Origin: Blastococcus sp. TML/M2B | GTDB taxonomy: Bacteria > Actinomycetota > Actinomycetes > Mycobacteriales > Geodermatophilaceae | Length of the DNA: 64,000 nucleotides | Assembly (NCBI RefSeq): GCF_016612865.1 | Contig: NZ_JAENZZ010000001.1 | Coordinates: 310,001 to 374,000 of the forward strand | Direction of reading: 5' to 3' | Part shown: positions 34,193 to 42,862 of the stretch, in pieces | How the letters are laid out: every line of letters begins with the position of its first letter | Numbering within the stretch: position 1 is the stretch's first letter | Program-made: the position numbers and the translations under genes | The notes under the pieces: model-generated | Told to the model about the DNA's origin: nothing | The model's database searches: none | What the model saw: the letters and a program-made list of their open reading frames with translations, nothing else

Positions 34193-34965
34193 GCGCACTG
34201 CTGCTGGTCGCGGCAGCGCTGCTGCTGTGGCCCGGGCGGGGAGCCGGCGTCCGGCTGTCCCGCACCGGTCCGGGCGCGCGCCCGCGCGTCGCCTGGATGC
34301 CCGACCTCCCCGTCCTGCTGGTGGCCGCTCTGGCGGCCGCGGTCGCCGCGCTGGTCAGCACACCCCTGGTCGCGGCGCTCGCCGGCGCCGCCGCAGCCGC
34401 AGGCGTCCGCGCGCACGCCGCGCGCCGGGGCGATGCCCTCGCCGGCGCCAGCCTGCGCGGACTGGCCGACGGGCTCGGCGCGCTGGCCGCGGACCTGCGC
34501 AGCGGCCGGTCGATGGAGGAGGCCACCGCGGCCGCCGAGCACGCGACGGGGGACGCGGGCACCGGCCGGCTCCTCGCCCGCGCGGTCCGGGCGCCGGACG
34601 TCGCGTTCCCCGAGGTGCCGGGGGAGATGGGTGCCGCGCTGGGCCGGATCGCCGCCGGTACCCGGCTCAGCGCGCGGACCGGGTGCTCCCTGGCAGCCGT
34701 GGCCACCGCGGTCGAGGACGACCTGCGGGCGCGGTCCCGGCACCGGGAGGAGCTGCGTGCCGCCACGGCGGGTCCGCGGGCGAGCGCCGCGGTCCTGGCC
34801 GGCCTGCCGGTGCTCGGCCTGCTCATGGGCAGCGGGGTCGGCGCCGACCCGTGGCGGGTGCTGACGACCACCGGGACGGGGCAGGTGCTGCTGGTCGTCG
34901 GGGTGGCGCTCGAGGCGGCGGGGCTGGCCTGGTCGCGCCGGCTGGTCCAGCGGGCGCTGCGGTGA
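34189..34965 (+). CDS. tadB: type II secretion system F-family protein, TadB
   Basis: A 258-residue inner-membrane platform protein. Membrane segments LLLVAAALLLWPG and LPVLLVAALAAAVAALV are at the N-terminus and AAVLAGLPVLGLLMG with VLLVVGVALEAAGLAW at the C-terminus. The cytoplasmic GspF domain between them includes LRSGRSMEEATAAAE and DDLRARSRHREELRAATAGPRASA. ATG overlaps the tadA stop. Shorter than Caulobacter TadB but normal for actinobacterial Rv3658c-like proteins. Confidence 0.85.
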   Translation: MSALLLVAAALLLWPGRGAGVRLSRTGPGARPRVAWMPDLPVLLVAALAAAVAALVSTPLVAALAGAAAAAGVRAHAARRGDALAGASLRGLADGLGALAADLRSGRSMEEATAAAEHATGDAGTGRLLARAVRAPDVAFPEVPGEMGAALGRIAAGTRLSARTGCSLAAVATAVEDDLRARSRHREELRAATAGPRASAAVLAGLPVLGLLMGSGVGADPWRVLTTTGTGQVLLVVGVALEAAGLAWSRRLVQRALR

Positions 34966-34978
34966 CCCGCCGTCGGCC

Positions 34979-35722
34979 GTGACGACGGACCGTCCCTGGG
35001 CGGTGCTGCTGGTGCTCGCCGCCGCGCTGGCCCTGTGGCCCGCGGCCGGCGGTGCGGGGGCGGCCCGCTGGTCGGCGATCCGGCCCGCCGCTGCGTCGCC
35101 CGGTGCCGGACCCCCGCCGCCGGACGCCGCGCGCGAGCGGCTCCGGCGCCGGCTGCTCGCCGCGGCCGCCGGCTCCGCGGTGGCGCTCCTGCTCGGCGGG
35201 ATCGTCGGGCTGGCCACCGGGGGCGTGCTCGCCGTCGTCGTCGACCGCCTGCTGCGCGGGCGGGAGGACGGATCTGCCCGGGACGGCGCGGCGCTGGTGC
35301 GCGACCTGCCCGCGGCCTGCGACCTGCTGGGCGTGTGCCTGGCCGCGGGGTTGCCCGTCGAGGGCGCGCTCGAGGCGGTGGGGACCGCCCTGGGTGGCCC
35401 GCTGGGCGGCGAGCTGCGCGCCGTGGCGGCCGTGGCCCGCCTGGGCGCCGACCCCCGCCGGGCGTGGGCCGACGCACCACCGGAGCTGGCGCCGCTGGCG
35501 CGGGTGCTCGTCCGGGCCGGGGAGTCCGGCGCCTCGGTGGCCGGTGCCCTGCGGACGCTGGCCGCGGAGACCCGGGCCGCTGCCCGGGCGGCGACGCAGG
35601 CCGCCGTCCAGCGGGCCGGCGTGTGGGTGCTCGCCCCGCTCGGTGCCTGCTTCCTTCCGGCCTTCGTCTGCCTGGGGGTCGCGCCGCTGGTGCTCGGCAT
35701 CGCCGGCGACGTCCTCGGGTGA
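34979..35722 (+). CDS. tadC: type II secretion system F-family protein, TadC
   Basis: A 247-residue second platform protein. It has an N-terminal segment AVLLVLAAALALWPAAGG, a middle pair of segments, and a GspF domain with DLLGVCLAAGLPVEGALEAVG and LARVLVRAGESGASVAGALRTLAAETRAAAR. The C-terminal segment is WVLAPLGACFLPAFVCLGVAPLVLG. GTG start 13 bases after tadB. Matches Rv3657c by position. Confidence 0.85.
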   Translation: MTTDRPWAVLLVLAAALALWPAAGGAGAARWSAIRPAAASPGAGPPPPDAARERLRRRLLAAAAGSAVALLLGGIVGLATGGVLAVVVDRLLRGREDGSARDGAALVRDLPAACDLLGVCLAAGLPVEGALEAVGTALGGPLGGELRAVAAVARLGADPRRAWADAPPELAPLARVLVRAGESGASVAGALRTLAAETRAAARAATQAAVQRAGVWVLAPLGACFLPAFVCLGVAPLVLGIAGDVLG

Positions 35723-35725
35723 GGG

Positions 35726-36154
35726 TCAGGGGTGCGGTGCAAGCACGAAGACGTCGGAGAACTCGGAGACGACCTCCAGCACCGCGGTGAGGTCACCGGT
35801 GGCGCGCGCCTCGGCCATCCGCTGGTGGAACTCGCCCGTGCGCAGCGCCGGCCGGGTCTCCCAGCTGACGACGGCGCGCACCGCGCCGGGGTTGCGCATC
35901 CGGTGCACGCTCCCGGCCGGGACGTCGACGGTGTCCCCGGCCCGCAGGGTGGTCGCCGCGCCGTCCACCTCGCACCACATCTCGCCCTCCAGCACGGTGA
36001 ATCGCTCGCTCTGCTGGGGGTGCAGGTGGGCCGGGGGCAGGTCGGAGCCGGGCCGGTAGGTGGCCAGCATCGCGTGCACCTGCCCGCCGCTGCCCTCGCC
36101 GGTGGTCGTGAACTCCAGCCGTACGTTGCCGTCGTCCAGCACGGTCGGTTCCAT
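35726..36154 (-). CDS. cupin-domain protein
   Basis: A 142-residue single cupin. Motif 1 is PPAHLHPQQSERFTVLEGEMWCEVDG, with two His and a Glu as metal ligands. Motif 2 is GDTVDVPAGSVHRMRNPG, with the last His. The C-terminal helix FHQRMAEARATGDLTAVLEVVSEF is common in mannose-6-phosphate isomerase-like or stress-related cupins. ATG at 36154 follows GAGGACG. It is inserted on the opposite strand within the tad operon and may be a later insertion. Substrate unknown. Confidence 0.8.
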   Translation of the reverse strand: MEPTVLDDGNVRLEFTTTGEGSGGQVHAMLATYRPGSDLPPAHLHPQQSERFTVLEGEMWCEVDGAATTLRAGDTVDVPAGSVHRMRNPGAVRAVVSWETRPALRTGEFHQRMAEARATGDLTAVLEVVSEFSDVFVLAPHP

Positions 36155-36364
36155 GGCGCGTCCTCGTGGTCGTCTCGGGGGAGTGCGGTCGCCGCGAAGG
36201 CTGCCCGCGGGCCCTTGGGCCGCACTGGTGCCGCGCTTGCGCCGCCGCGGATCCACAGCGGCACCGGCCCTCCACAGATGCGCCCGGGGCCTGGGCCGGA
36301 GCACCGGGACCGCCGAGGCTCGGTTCACGGCCCGAGCCGCGGGCCCCGACGCCAGGAGGCGACC

Positions 36365-36625
36365 GTGACCACCAGTTCCGCGACCGTGCCCGAGCCCGCG
36401 CCCGACGGGGGCCCGGCCCGTCCGCGCGGTCCCCGCGCAGCCCTCCGCCGCCGCCTCGCGCTGCTGGCCGCCGAGCCCGAGGCCGGCATGAGCACCGCGG
36501 AGTACGCGGTCGGGACGGTGGCGGCCTGCGCCTTCGCCGCGGTCCTGTTCCGGGTGGTCACCGGCGACTCGGTCGTCGACGGGCTGACCGACCTGGTCGA
36601 CCGCGCGCTGGCCACGCTCGCCTGA
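36365..36625 (+). CDS. Flp-type pilin, DUF4244 protein
   Basis: An 86-residue prepilin-like protein, the probable main subunit of the tad pilus (Rv3656c position). After a Pro-rich leader and a basic patch (RRRLALLAAEPEAG) comes the type IVb prepilin cleavage context G-MSTAEYAVGTV, with Glu at +5. A single hydrophobic helix AACAFAAVLFRVV follows. The leader is longer than in classic Flp. GTG at 36365 is followed immediately by TTSSATVPE. Confidence 0.8.
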   Translation: MTTSSATVPEPAPDGGPARPRGPRAALRRRLALLAAEPEAGMSTAEYAVGTVAACAFAAVLFRVVTGDSVVDGLTDLVDRALATLA

Positions 36626-36626
36626 C

Positions 36627-37016
36627 GTGGGCTCCCTCCCGGGCGGCAGTCGCCGGCGGGCAGGTCGCGAGGCGGGCATGGTGACCGCCGAGACCGCGGT
36701 CGTCCTGCCGGTGCTGCTGCTCGTGCTGGTGTGCGCGGTCGCGGCGGTGACGCTGGTGGGCGCCCAGCTCCGCTGCGTCGACGCCGCCCGGGAGGGCGCC
36801 CGCGCCGCCGCGCGGGGCGAGGCCGACGCCGTGGTGGCCGAGCTCGCCGGCCGGATCGCCCCGGACGGAGCGGTCACCGCCGTCCGCCTCGCCGGGGACC
36901 GCGTCAGGGTCGTGGTGAGCGTCGAGGTGGCGCCGCTGGGCCCGGTGCCGCTGCGCACGCGGGTCTCGGCGGAGGCGGTCGCGCAGCGCGAGCCGGGCGC
37001 GGGCGGGCCGCCGTGA
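36627..37016 (+). CDS. TadE-like pseudopilin
   Basis: A 129-residue protein with the TadE signature: a basic leader, then EAGMVTAETAVVLPVLLLVLVCAVAAVTLVGAQ. The prepilin peptidase site precedes MVTAE (Glu +5), and the pilin-like helix is followed by RCVDAAREGARAAARGE. The remainder is a small beta domain. GTG start one base after the pilin stop; its own stop overlaps the next gene. Corresponds to Rv3655c. Confidence 0.85.
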   Translation: MGSLPGGSRRRAGREAGMVTAETAVVLPVLLLVLVCAVAAVTLVGAQLRCVDAAREGARAAARGEADAVVAELAGRIAPDGAVTAVRLAGDRVRVVVSVEVAPLGPVPLRTRVSAEAVAQREPGAGGPP

Positions 37017-37390
37017 GGGGCGACGGCGAGCGCGGGTCGGCCACGGTCTGGGTGCTCGCGCTCGTCGGCGTGCTCGCGCTGGTGGGCCTGGCCGCGGTGC
37101 TGGTGGGGGCTGCCGCCGTCGCCCGGCACCGCGCCGGCAGCGCGGCGGACCTGGCCGCACTGGCCGCGGCCGCACGTGCGGTGCTCGCCGATCCGAGCGC
37201 CTGCGGGGCGGCCGGGGAGGTGGCGGCGGAGAACGCCGCGCGGTTGGACCGCTGCGCGGTCGATCCGGCCGGGACCGTCGAGGTGACCGTCAGCGTCCGG
37301 GTGGACCTGGGCCCGGTCGGGGAGCGCACGGCGACCGCGCGGGCCCGGGCCGGCCCGGTGGCGCCGGACCAGGGCCCGGCCGCCGGTGGC
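37013..37390 (+). CDS. TadG/Rv3654c-like pilus protein, no stop codon found
   Basis: The GTG overlaps the tadE stop. The product begins GDGERGSATVWVLALVGVLALVGLAAVLVGAAAVA, the Rv3654c-type TadE/G-like helix, followed by RHRAGSAADLAALAAAARAVLADPSACGAAGEVAAENAARLDRCAVDPAG and a short beta region ending ARARAGPV. The family ends about here, but no in-frame stop follows. The frame stays open for over 1,800 codons antisense to the helicase gene, which is not biologically credible. The 3' boundary given is where the helicase stop begins. Confidence 0.7.
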
Positions 37391-39835
37391 TCAGAAGACG
37401 AGGTCGGGCTCCGCCTCGACCGCGGGCTCCTCGACCACGGGCTTCTCGGCGGCGGGCTTCTCGGCGGCGGGCTGCTCGACGGCGATCTCCTCGGCGCCGG
37501 CCCGCTCCTCGACGAGGTCGGCGGCGACGGCGAGCTCGTCGAGCACCACGTCCAGCACGCGGACCGCGCCCGCCTTGTCCAGCGGGTCGTTGCCGTTGCC
37601 GCACTTGGGCGACTGGACGCACGACGGGCAGCCGCTCTCGCACTCGCAGCTGAACACGGTGGCCCGGGTCGCCCGCAGCCATTCGCGCAGCACCGCGAAG
37701 CCGCGTTCGGCGAAGCCCGCGCCGCCGGGATGGCCGTCGTAGACGAAGATCGCCGCCGTCCCGGTGTCGGGGTGCAGGGCCGTCGACAGGCCGCCGAGGT
37801 CCCACCGGTCGCAGGTCGCCAGCAGGGGCAGGATGCCGATCGCGGCGTGCTCGGCGGCGTGCAGCGACCCGGGGAGCGCCACCTCGTCGAGCTCCGCGCG
37901 TTCCACGGCGCGGTCGCTGAGGGTCAGCCAGACCGCGCGGGTGCGCAGCTGCCGCGGCGGGAGGTCCAGCGGGAACTCGGCGAGCACCTCGCCGGTCCCG
38001 AGCCGGCGGCGCTGGTAGGCCACCACCTGGTTGGTCACGTCGACGACGCCGGTGTGCGCGGTGACCGTGCCCAACCGGCGGCTGCGGTCGGTCGAGACGA
38101 TCGACAGGTCGGTGATGTCGCGCGCCACGGTCGTCCACTCGGGGCTCTCGGGGTGCACCGCGGCGCAGGCGTCGGCCACGTCGTACTCGTCGACGACGAA
38201 GGTCTCGCCCCGGTGCACGTAGAGCGCGCCCTCGTGCACCGTCGCGTGGGCGGCGCCGCCGTCGACGGTGCCCAGCAGCCGCCCGGTCGCGCCCTCGATG
38301 ATCGCCACCGGCTCGTCGCCGCTGCCCCGGATGTCGACGTCGGGGCGGCCGCGGCCGGCCCAGTACCAGCCGGCCGGCCGGCGGCGCAGCTGCCCGTCGG
38401 CGACCAGCTGCTCGAGCTGCGCCTCGGCCACCGGGCCGCCGAAGTCGGGCAGGTCGGCCGGGGTCAGCGGGAGCTCCGCGGCGGCGCAGCACAGCTGCGG
38501 GCCGAGCACGTAGGGGTTGGCCGGATCGGTGACGGTCGCCTCGATGGCGCGACCGAACACCGCCTGCGGGTGGTGGGCCAGGTAGTGGTCCAGCGGGTCG
38601 TCGCGGGCGACGAAGACGACGAGGGACTCCCGTTGCGCCCGCCCCGCCCGGCCGGCCTGCTGCCAGAGCGAGGCGAGGGTGCCGGGGTAGCCGGCGAGCA
38701 CCACCGCGTCCAGGCCGGCGATGTCGATGCCGAGCTCCAGGGCGTTGGTCGTCGCGACCCCCAGCAGGTCGCCGGAGGACAGCGCCCGCTCCAGCTCGCG
38801 CCGCTCCTCGGGCAGGTAGCCGCCGCGGTAGGAGTCGACGCGGCGCACGAGATCGCCGCGGCCGCGGTCCTGCAGCAGCCGGCGGGCCTGGTCGGCGACG
38901 GATTCCGCGCTGCGCCGGGAGCGCACGAACGCCAGCGTGCGGGCCCCCCGCTCCACCAGGTCGGCGAGCAGCCCCGCGGCGTCGGCGGCCGCGGACCGGC
39001 GCAGCGGGGCGCCGTGCTCGCCGGTGTGCTCGGTGAGCGGCGGCTCCCAGAGGGCGAACGTCGCCCCGGGCCGCGGCGAGCCGTCCTCGGTCACCGCGAC
39101 CACCGGCTCACCGACCAGCCGCGAGGCCGCCCCGGCGGGGTCGGCGACGGTCGCGGAGGCCAGCACGAAGACCGGCTCGGCGCCGTACCGCCGGCAGATC
39201 CGGCGCAGCCGTCGCAGCACGTGCCCGACGTGGGAGCCGAAGACGCCGCGGTAGGCGTGGCACTCGTCGATGACGACGTAGGCGACCCGGCGCAGCGTGC
39301 TCGACCACTTCTGGTGCGCCGGCAGGATCCCGCGGTGCAGCATGTCCGGGTTGGTGACGATCCAGCGGGCGTGCCGGCCGACCCAGTCGCGTTCCTCGCC
39401 GGGGGTGTCGCCGTCGTAGGCGGCGGGACGCACCGAGGGGTCGGCCAGCGTCGCCACCGCCGCCAGCTGATCGCGCGCGAGGGCCTTGGTCGGGGCGAGG
39501 TAGAGCACGCAGGCGCGGGGGTCCTCGGCCAGCCGGCTCAGCGCCGGGAGCTGGTAGGCCAGGGACTTGCCCGACGCCGTCCCCGTCGCGACGACGACGT
39601 GCCGGCCGGCGTGCGCCAGCTCGGCGGCCTCCACCTGGTGGGCGTAGGGCGCGGTCACCCCGCGGTCCTGCAGCCGCGCGCGCAGCGGCTCGCTCACCCA
39701 CTCGGGCCAGGGCCGCGTGCGGCGTTCGCGCACCGGCACCGAGTGCACGTGGGTCACCGGCTGCTCGTCCTCGGCCGTGGTGGCGAGCAGCGAGGCCAGC
39801 AGCTCGGCGCCCGGCGGCGGCTGGAGGGTGGTCAC
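37391..39835 (-). CDS. DEAD/DEAH-box helicase, MrfA/YprA type with DUF1998 zinc domain
   Basis: An 814-residue superfamily 2 helicase, related to Bacillus MrfA (mitomycin repair) and to Rv3649. Motif I is ATGTASGKSLAYQLP, Ia LAPTKALARDQ, II VVIDECHAYRG, III FVLASATVADP and VI WQQAGRAGRAQ. The C-terminal zinc module is CECESGCPSCVQSPKCG, with four Cys. A Glu/Pro/Ala-rich tail follows (EQPAAEKPAAEKPVVEEP). GTG at 39835 is chosen for GAGGAGG six bases upstream rather than an upstream ATG. It converges with the TadG-like gene. Confidence 0.88.
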   Translation of the reverse strand: MTTLQPPPGAELLASLLATTAEDEQPVTHVHSVPVRERRTRPWPEWVSEPLRARLQDRGVTAPYAHQVEAAELAHAGRHVVVATGTASGKSLAYQLPALSRLAEDPRACVLYLAPTKALARDQLAAVATLADPSVRPAAYDGDTPGEERDWVGRHARWIVTNPDMLHRGILPAHQKWSSTLRRVAYVVIDECHAYRGVFGSHVGHVLRRLRRICRRYGAEPVFVLASATVADPAGAASRLVGEPVVAVTEDGSPRPGATFALWEPPLTEHTGEHGAPLRRSAAADAAGLLADLVERGARTLAFVRSRRSAESVADQARRLLQDRGRGDLVRRVDSYRGGYLPEERRELERALSSGDLLGVATTNALELGIDIAGLDAVVLAGYPGTLASLWQQAGRAGRAQRESLVVFVARDDPLDHYLAHHPQAVFGRAIEATVTDPANPYVLGPQLCCAAAELPLTPADLPDFGGPVAEAQLEQLVADGQLRRRPAGWYWAGRGRPDVDIRGSGDEPVAIIEGATGRLLGTVDGGAAHATVHEGALYVHRGETFVVDEYDVADACAAVHPESPEWTTVARDITDLSIVSTDRSRRLGTVTAHTGVVDVTNQVVAYQRRRLGTGEVLAEFPLDLPPRQLRTRAVWLTLSDRAVERAELDEVALPGSLHAAEHAAIGILPLLATCDRWDLGGLSTALHPDTGTAAIFVYDGHPGGAGFAERGFAVLREWLRATRATVFSCECESGCPSCVQSPKCGNGNDPLDKAGAVRVLDVVLDELAVAADLVEERAGAEEIAVEQPAAEKPAAEKPVVEEPAVEAEPDLVF

Positions 39836-40130
39836 CGGGGCCTCCTCGCTTGGTGCCGGCCGGTCCTGCGTCCGGCTCGTCGTGGGTTCCGCGGCGGGGT
39901 GCACCCGCTCCGCTCCACCACTGTCACACCCCGCGGCAACCCCCGGTCGGCCTGGCGCCGAGGACGGGTCGCCGGCGGGGAAGGACGCAGCGTCCAAGGG
40001 GGATGCACATCGTGTGATCTCCCTTACACTTCCGCGCGTTGCGGTGCGCCACCGTCACACCGCTTCGGCACCTCCGCCGCACCGGGGAGCAACGGCGCCT
40101 CCCGGCGGCGGTCGACGCTGGGAGGTACGC
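39836..40130. promoter_or_regulatory. intergenic region with probable hppA promoter
   Basis: A divergent 295-base gap with no gene. TACACT at 40025-40030 fits the -10 consensus for hppA, leaving a leader of about 95 bases. GTCACACC occurs twice (39922 and 40072 regions), of unknown meaning. GGGAGG lies six bases before the hppA ATG. Confidence 0.4.
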
Positions 40131-42395
40131 ATGCCCGACGCTTCGCTGTCCGGCGGGGATACGGCGCTGGTCGCCGTCATCCTCGTCATCTCGCTGGCCG
40201 CCCTGGGCTTCGCCGCCTATCTGGTCAAGGCCGTCATGGCCGCGGACCAGGGCACGACGCGGATGCGCGACATCGCGCTGGCGGTCCAGGAAGGTGCCGC
40301 GGCCTTCCTGCGCCGGCAGTTCCGGACGCTGGGCGTCTTCGCCGTCATCGTCTTCCTGCTGCTGCTGGTCCTGCCCGTCGCCGACGGCGGGTGGGGGACC
40401 CGGGCCGGGCGCGCGGTGTTCTTCCTCGTCGGCGCGCTCTTCTCGGCGTCCGTCGGCTTCATCGGGATGACCCTGGCCACCCGGGCCAACGTCCGCGTCG
40501 CGGCCGCGGGCAACGCGGGCGGCTACCAACCGGCCTTCCGGATCGCGTACCGCACCGGTGGCGTGGTCGGCATGATCACCATCGGGCTGGGGCTCTTCGG
40601 CGCCGCCATGGCCCTGCTGCTCTTCGACGACACCGCACCGGTCGTCCTCGAGGGCTTCGGCTTCGGCGGCGCGCTGCTGGCCATGTTCATGCGTGTGGGC
40701 GGCGGCATCTTCACCAAGGCCGCCGACGTCGGTGCCGATCTCGTCGGCAAGGTCGAGGCCGGCATCCCCGAGGACGACCCGCGCAACGCCGCGACCATCG
40801 CGGACAACGTGGGCGACAACGTCGGCGACTGCGCGGGCATGGCCGCCGACCTCTTCGAGTCCTACGCGGTCACCCTCGTCGCCGCGCTGATCCTGGGCCA
40901 GGTCGCCTTCGGCCCGGTCGGCATGGTCTTCCCGCTGCTGGTCGCCGCCATCGGCGTCATCGCCTCGGTCGTCGGCGTGCTGGCCACCCGCCCCAACGCC
41001 GGGGACGCCAGCGGGATGGCACCGATCAACCGAGGTTTCTTCGTCGCCGCCGCGGTCTCCCTCGTGCTGGTCGCGGCCGCCGCCTTCACCTACCTGCCGA
41101 GCATCTCCGACGGCGTCGACATGGAGGTCAGCCCGCAGGTCCTCGGGTTCGTCGCCGTGCTCATCGGCGTCGTCCTGGCCGCCGCGATCCAGCAGCTCAC
41201 CGGCTACTTCACCGAGACCAGCCGCAAGCCGGTCAAGGACATCGGCCGCAGCTCGCTGACCGGCCCGGCCACCGTGATCCTCTCGGGCATCTCGCTGGGG
41301 CTGGAGTCGGCCGTCTACGCCGCGCTGCTCATCGGCGGCGCGGTCTACGGCGCCTTCCTCATCGGTGGTGGCGCGGCCCTCTACGCCGTCGCCCTCGCCG
41401 GCTGCGGCCTGCTCACCACCGCCGGCGTCATCGTCGCGATGGACACCTTCGGCCCGGTGAGCGACAACGCGCAGGGCATCGCGGAGATGTCCGGCGACAT
41501 CGACGAGGCCGGCGCCCGGGTCCTCACCGACCTCGACGCCGTCGGCAACACCACCAAGGCGATCACCAAGGGCATCGCGATCGCCACCGCCGTGCTGGCC
41601 GCGACCGCCCTCTTCGGCTCCTACAACGCGCAGATCAACGTCGCCCTCGAGGACGCCGGCGACACCCTCGGCGACGCGTTCAGCCTGGTGAACCCGAACA
41701 ACATCGTCGGCGCCGTCATCGGCGCGGCCGTGGTGTTCTTCTTCTCCGGCCTGGCGATCAGCGCGGTCTCGCGGGCCGCCGGGCGGGTGGTGTTCGAGGT
41801 CCGGGAGCAGTTCCGCACCAAGCCCGGGATCATGGACTTCAGCGAGAAGCCCGACTACGGCGCGGTCGTCGACATCTGCACGAAGGACTCGCTGCGCGAG
41901 CTGGCCACCCCCGGGCTGCTCGCCGTCCTCGCGCCGGTCGCGGTCGGCTTCGGGCTCGGCTTCGGCCCGCTCGCGGCCTACCTCGTGGGCGCCATCGCGG
42001 CGGGCACCCTGATGGCGGTCTTCCTCGCCAACTCCGGCGGGGCCTGGGACAACGCGAAGAAGATGGTGGAGGACGGCGCCTACGGCGGGAAGGGCAGCGA
42101 GGCGCACGCCGCCACGGTCATCGGCGACACCGTCGGCGACCCGTTCAAGGACACCGCCGGCCCGGCCATCAACCCGCTGATCAAGGTCATGAACCTGGTG
42201 GCCCTGATCATCGCCCCGGCGGTCGTCAGCCTCTCGGTGGGCGAGGACGCCAACGACGCCCTCCGGATCGTGATCGCCCTGGTCGCGACGGCGGTGGTCG
42301 TGGGGGCCGTCGTGGTGTCCAAGCGTCGGTCGGTCGTGGTCGGCGAGGTCACCGCCCAGCCCGACGCGGGCTCCCTGACGACCACCGCTCCCTGA
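40131..42395 (+). CDS. hppA: membrane-bound proton-pumping pyrophosphatase, K+-independent type
   Basis: A 754-residue polytopic enzyme that couples pyrophosphate hydrolysis to ion export. The catalytic signature is FTKAADVGADLVGKVEAGIPEDDPRNAATIADNVGDNVGDCAGMAADLFE, with further substrate ligands in SDNAQGIAEMSG and GDTVGDPFKDTAGPAINPLIKV. The diagnostic position reads GNTTKAITKG: Lys there marks the K+-independent, H+-pumping class, where K+-dependent enzymes have Ala. The terminal segment VVVGAVVVSKRR and a short tail end the protein. A strong terminator follows. The soluble pyrophosphatase ppa is also present at 59 kb. Confidence 0.95.
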   Translation: MPDASLSGGDTALVAVILVISLAALGFAAYLVKAVMAADQGTTRMRDIALAVQEGAAAFLRRQFRTLGVFAVIVFLLLLVLPVADGGWGTRAGRAVFFLVGALFSASVGFIGMTLATRANVRVAAAGNAGGYQPAFRIAYRTGGVVGMITIGLGLFGAAMALLLFDDTAPVVLEGFGFGGALLAMFMRVGGGIFTKAADVGADLVGKVEAGIPEDDPRNAATIADNVGDNVGDCAGMAADLFESYAVTLVAALILGQVAFGPVGMVFPLLVAAIGVIASVVGVLATRPNAGDASGMAPINRGFFVAAAVSLVLVAAAAFTYLPSISDGVDMEVSPQVLGFVAVLIGVVLAAAIQQLTGYFTETSRKPVKDIGRSSLTGPATVILSGISLGLESAVYAALLIGGAVYGAFLIGGGAALYAVALAGCGLLTTAGVIVAMDTFGPVSDNAQGIAEMSGDIDEAGARVLTDLDAVGNTTKAITKGIAIATAVLAATALFGSYNAQINVALEDAGDTLGDAFSLVNPNNIVGAVIGAAVVFFFSGLAISAVSRAAGRVVFEVREQFRTKPGIMDFSEKPDYGAVVDICTKDSLRELATPGLLAVLAPVAVGFGLGFGPLAAYLVGAIAAGTLMAVFLANSGGAWDNAKKMVEDGAYGGKGSEAHAATVIGDTVGDPFKDTAGPAINPLIKVMNLVALIIAPAVVSLSVGEDANDALRIVIALVATAVVVGAVVVSKRRSVVVGEVTAQPDAGSLTTTAP

Positions 42396-42403
42396 TCCGC
42401 GCA

Positions 42404-42450
42404 CACCGCGACCCTCCCGCCCGGAACGCCGGGTCGGGAGGGTCGCGGTG
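42404..42450 (+). terminator. terminator hairpin of hppA
   Basis: A perfect 16-bp stem (42404-42419 with 42435-42450) nine bases past the hppA stop, capped by a GC-rich 15-base loop that can itself fold (CCCGG…CCGGG). It is followed by a T-containing stretch (GTTCTGT). Confidence 0.85.
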
Positions 42451-42565
42451 CGTTCTGTGGACGCCCGCACGCGTTGTGGACGACGGCCGGCACGACGTCG
42501 GCGCGGGTGCCTAGCGTCGCCGCCTCCCGTCCACCCCGGACGCGGAGCGACGACCGGGAGGCCGC

Positions 42566-42862
42566 ATGGCACCGAGGATCTCCGTGCACCCCGGCGAGCT
42601 CGCTGCGCTCGCCGACGAGCTGTCCAGGCTGGCCCGCACCCTCGCCGAGGACGGCGACCGGTGCCGGGTCGCCGCCGGCACCCTGACCGGCGCGCTCGGC
42701 GGCCGGGAAGGAGCCGCCGCCGGCGCCGTGGCCGACCGCTGGGCGGTGCTGGCCGGGGCGCTCGCCGAGGGCACCGGGGTGGTCGCCGACGCGATCCGCT
42801 CGGCCGTCGAGGCCTACGCCGCCGTGGACCGGGAGCTCGCCGGGCGGATGGACCCGCCGTGA
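42566..42862 (+). CDS. EspC-like / WXG100-superfamily small helical protein
   Basis: A 98-residue all-helical protein of the type VII secretion target kind: an N-terminal PRISVHPGELAALADELSRLARTLAEDGDRCRVAA helix, a central Gly-Arg turn (GALGGREGAAAG) instead of WXG, and a second helix AVADRWAVLAGALAEGTGVVADAIRSAVEAYAAVDRELAGRM. A YxxxD/E-like motif (YAAVDRE) near the end fits a secretion signal. ATG follows GGGAGG. Its stop overlaps the start of the DUF1023 gene, so the two proteins are made together and may interact. Confidence 0.72.
   Translation: MAPRISVHPGELAALADELSRLARTLAEDGDRCRVAAGTLTGALGGREGAAAGAVADRWAVLAGALAEGTGVVADAIRSAVEAYAAVDRELAGRMDPP

Noticed and set aside
31910-36277. DnaA-box-like TCATCCACA at 31910 and TCCACA at about 36252 and 36271
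   Set aside because: Single imperfect sites far apart, no AT-rich region and no dnaA or dnaN nearby; not an origin.
36731-42514. Open frame of 1,927 codons on the plus strand
   Set aside because: It is antisense to the helicase gene and out of frame with hppA; only its first part (37013-37390) is a gene. Long stop-free antisense frames are expected at this GC content.
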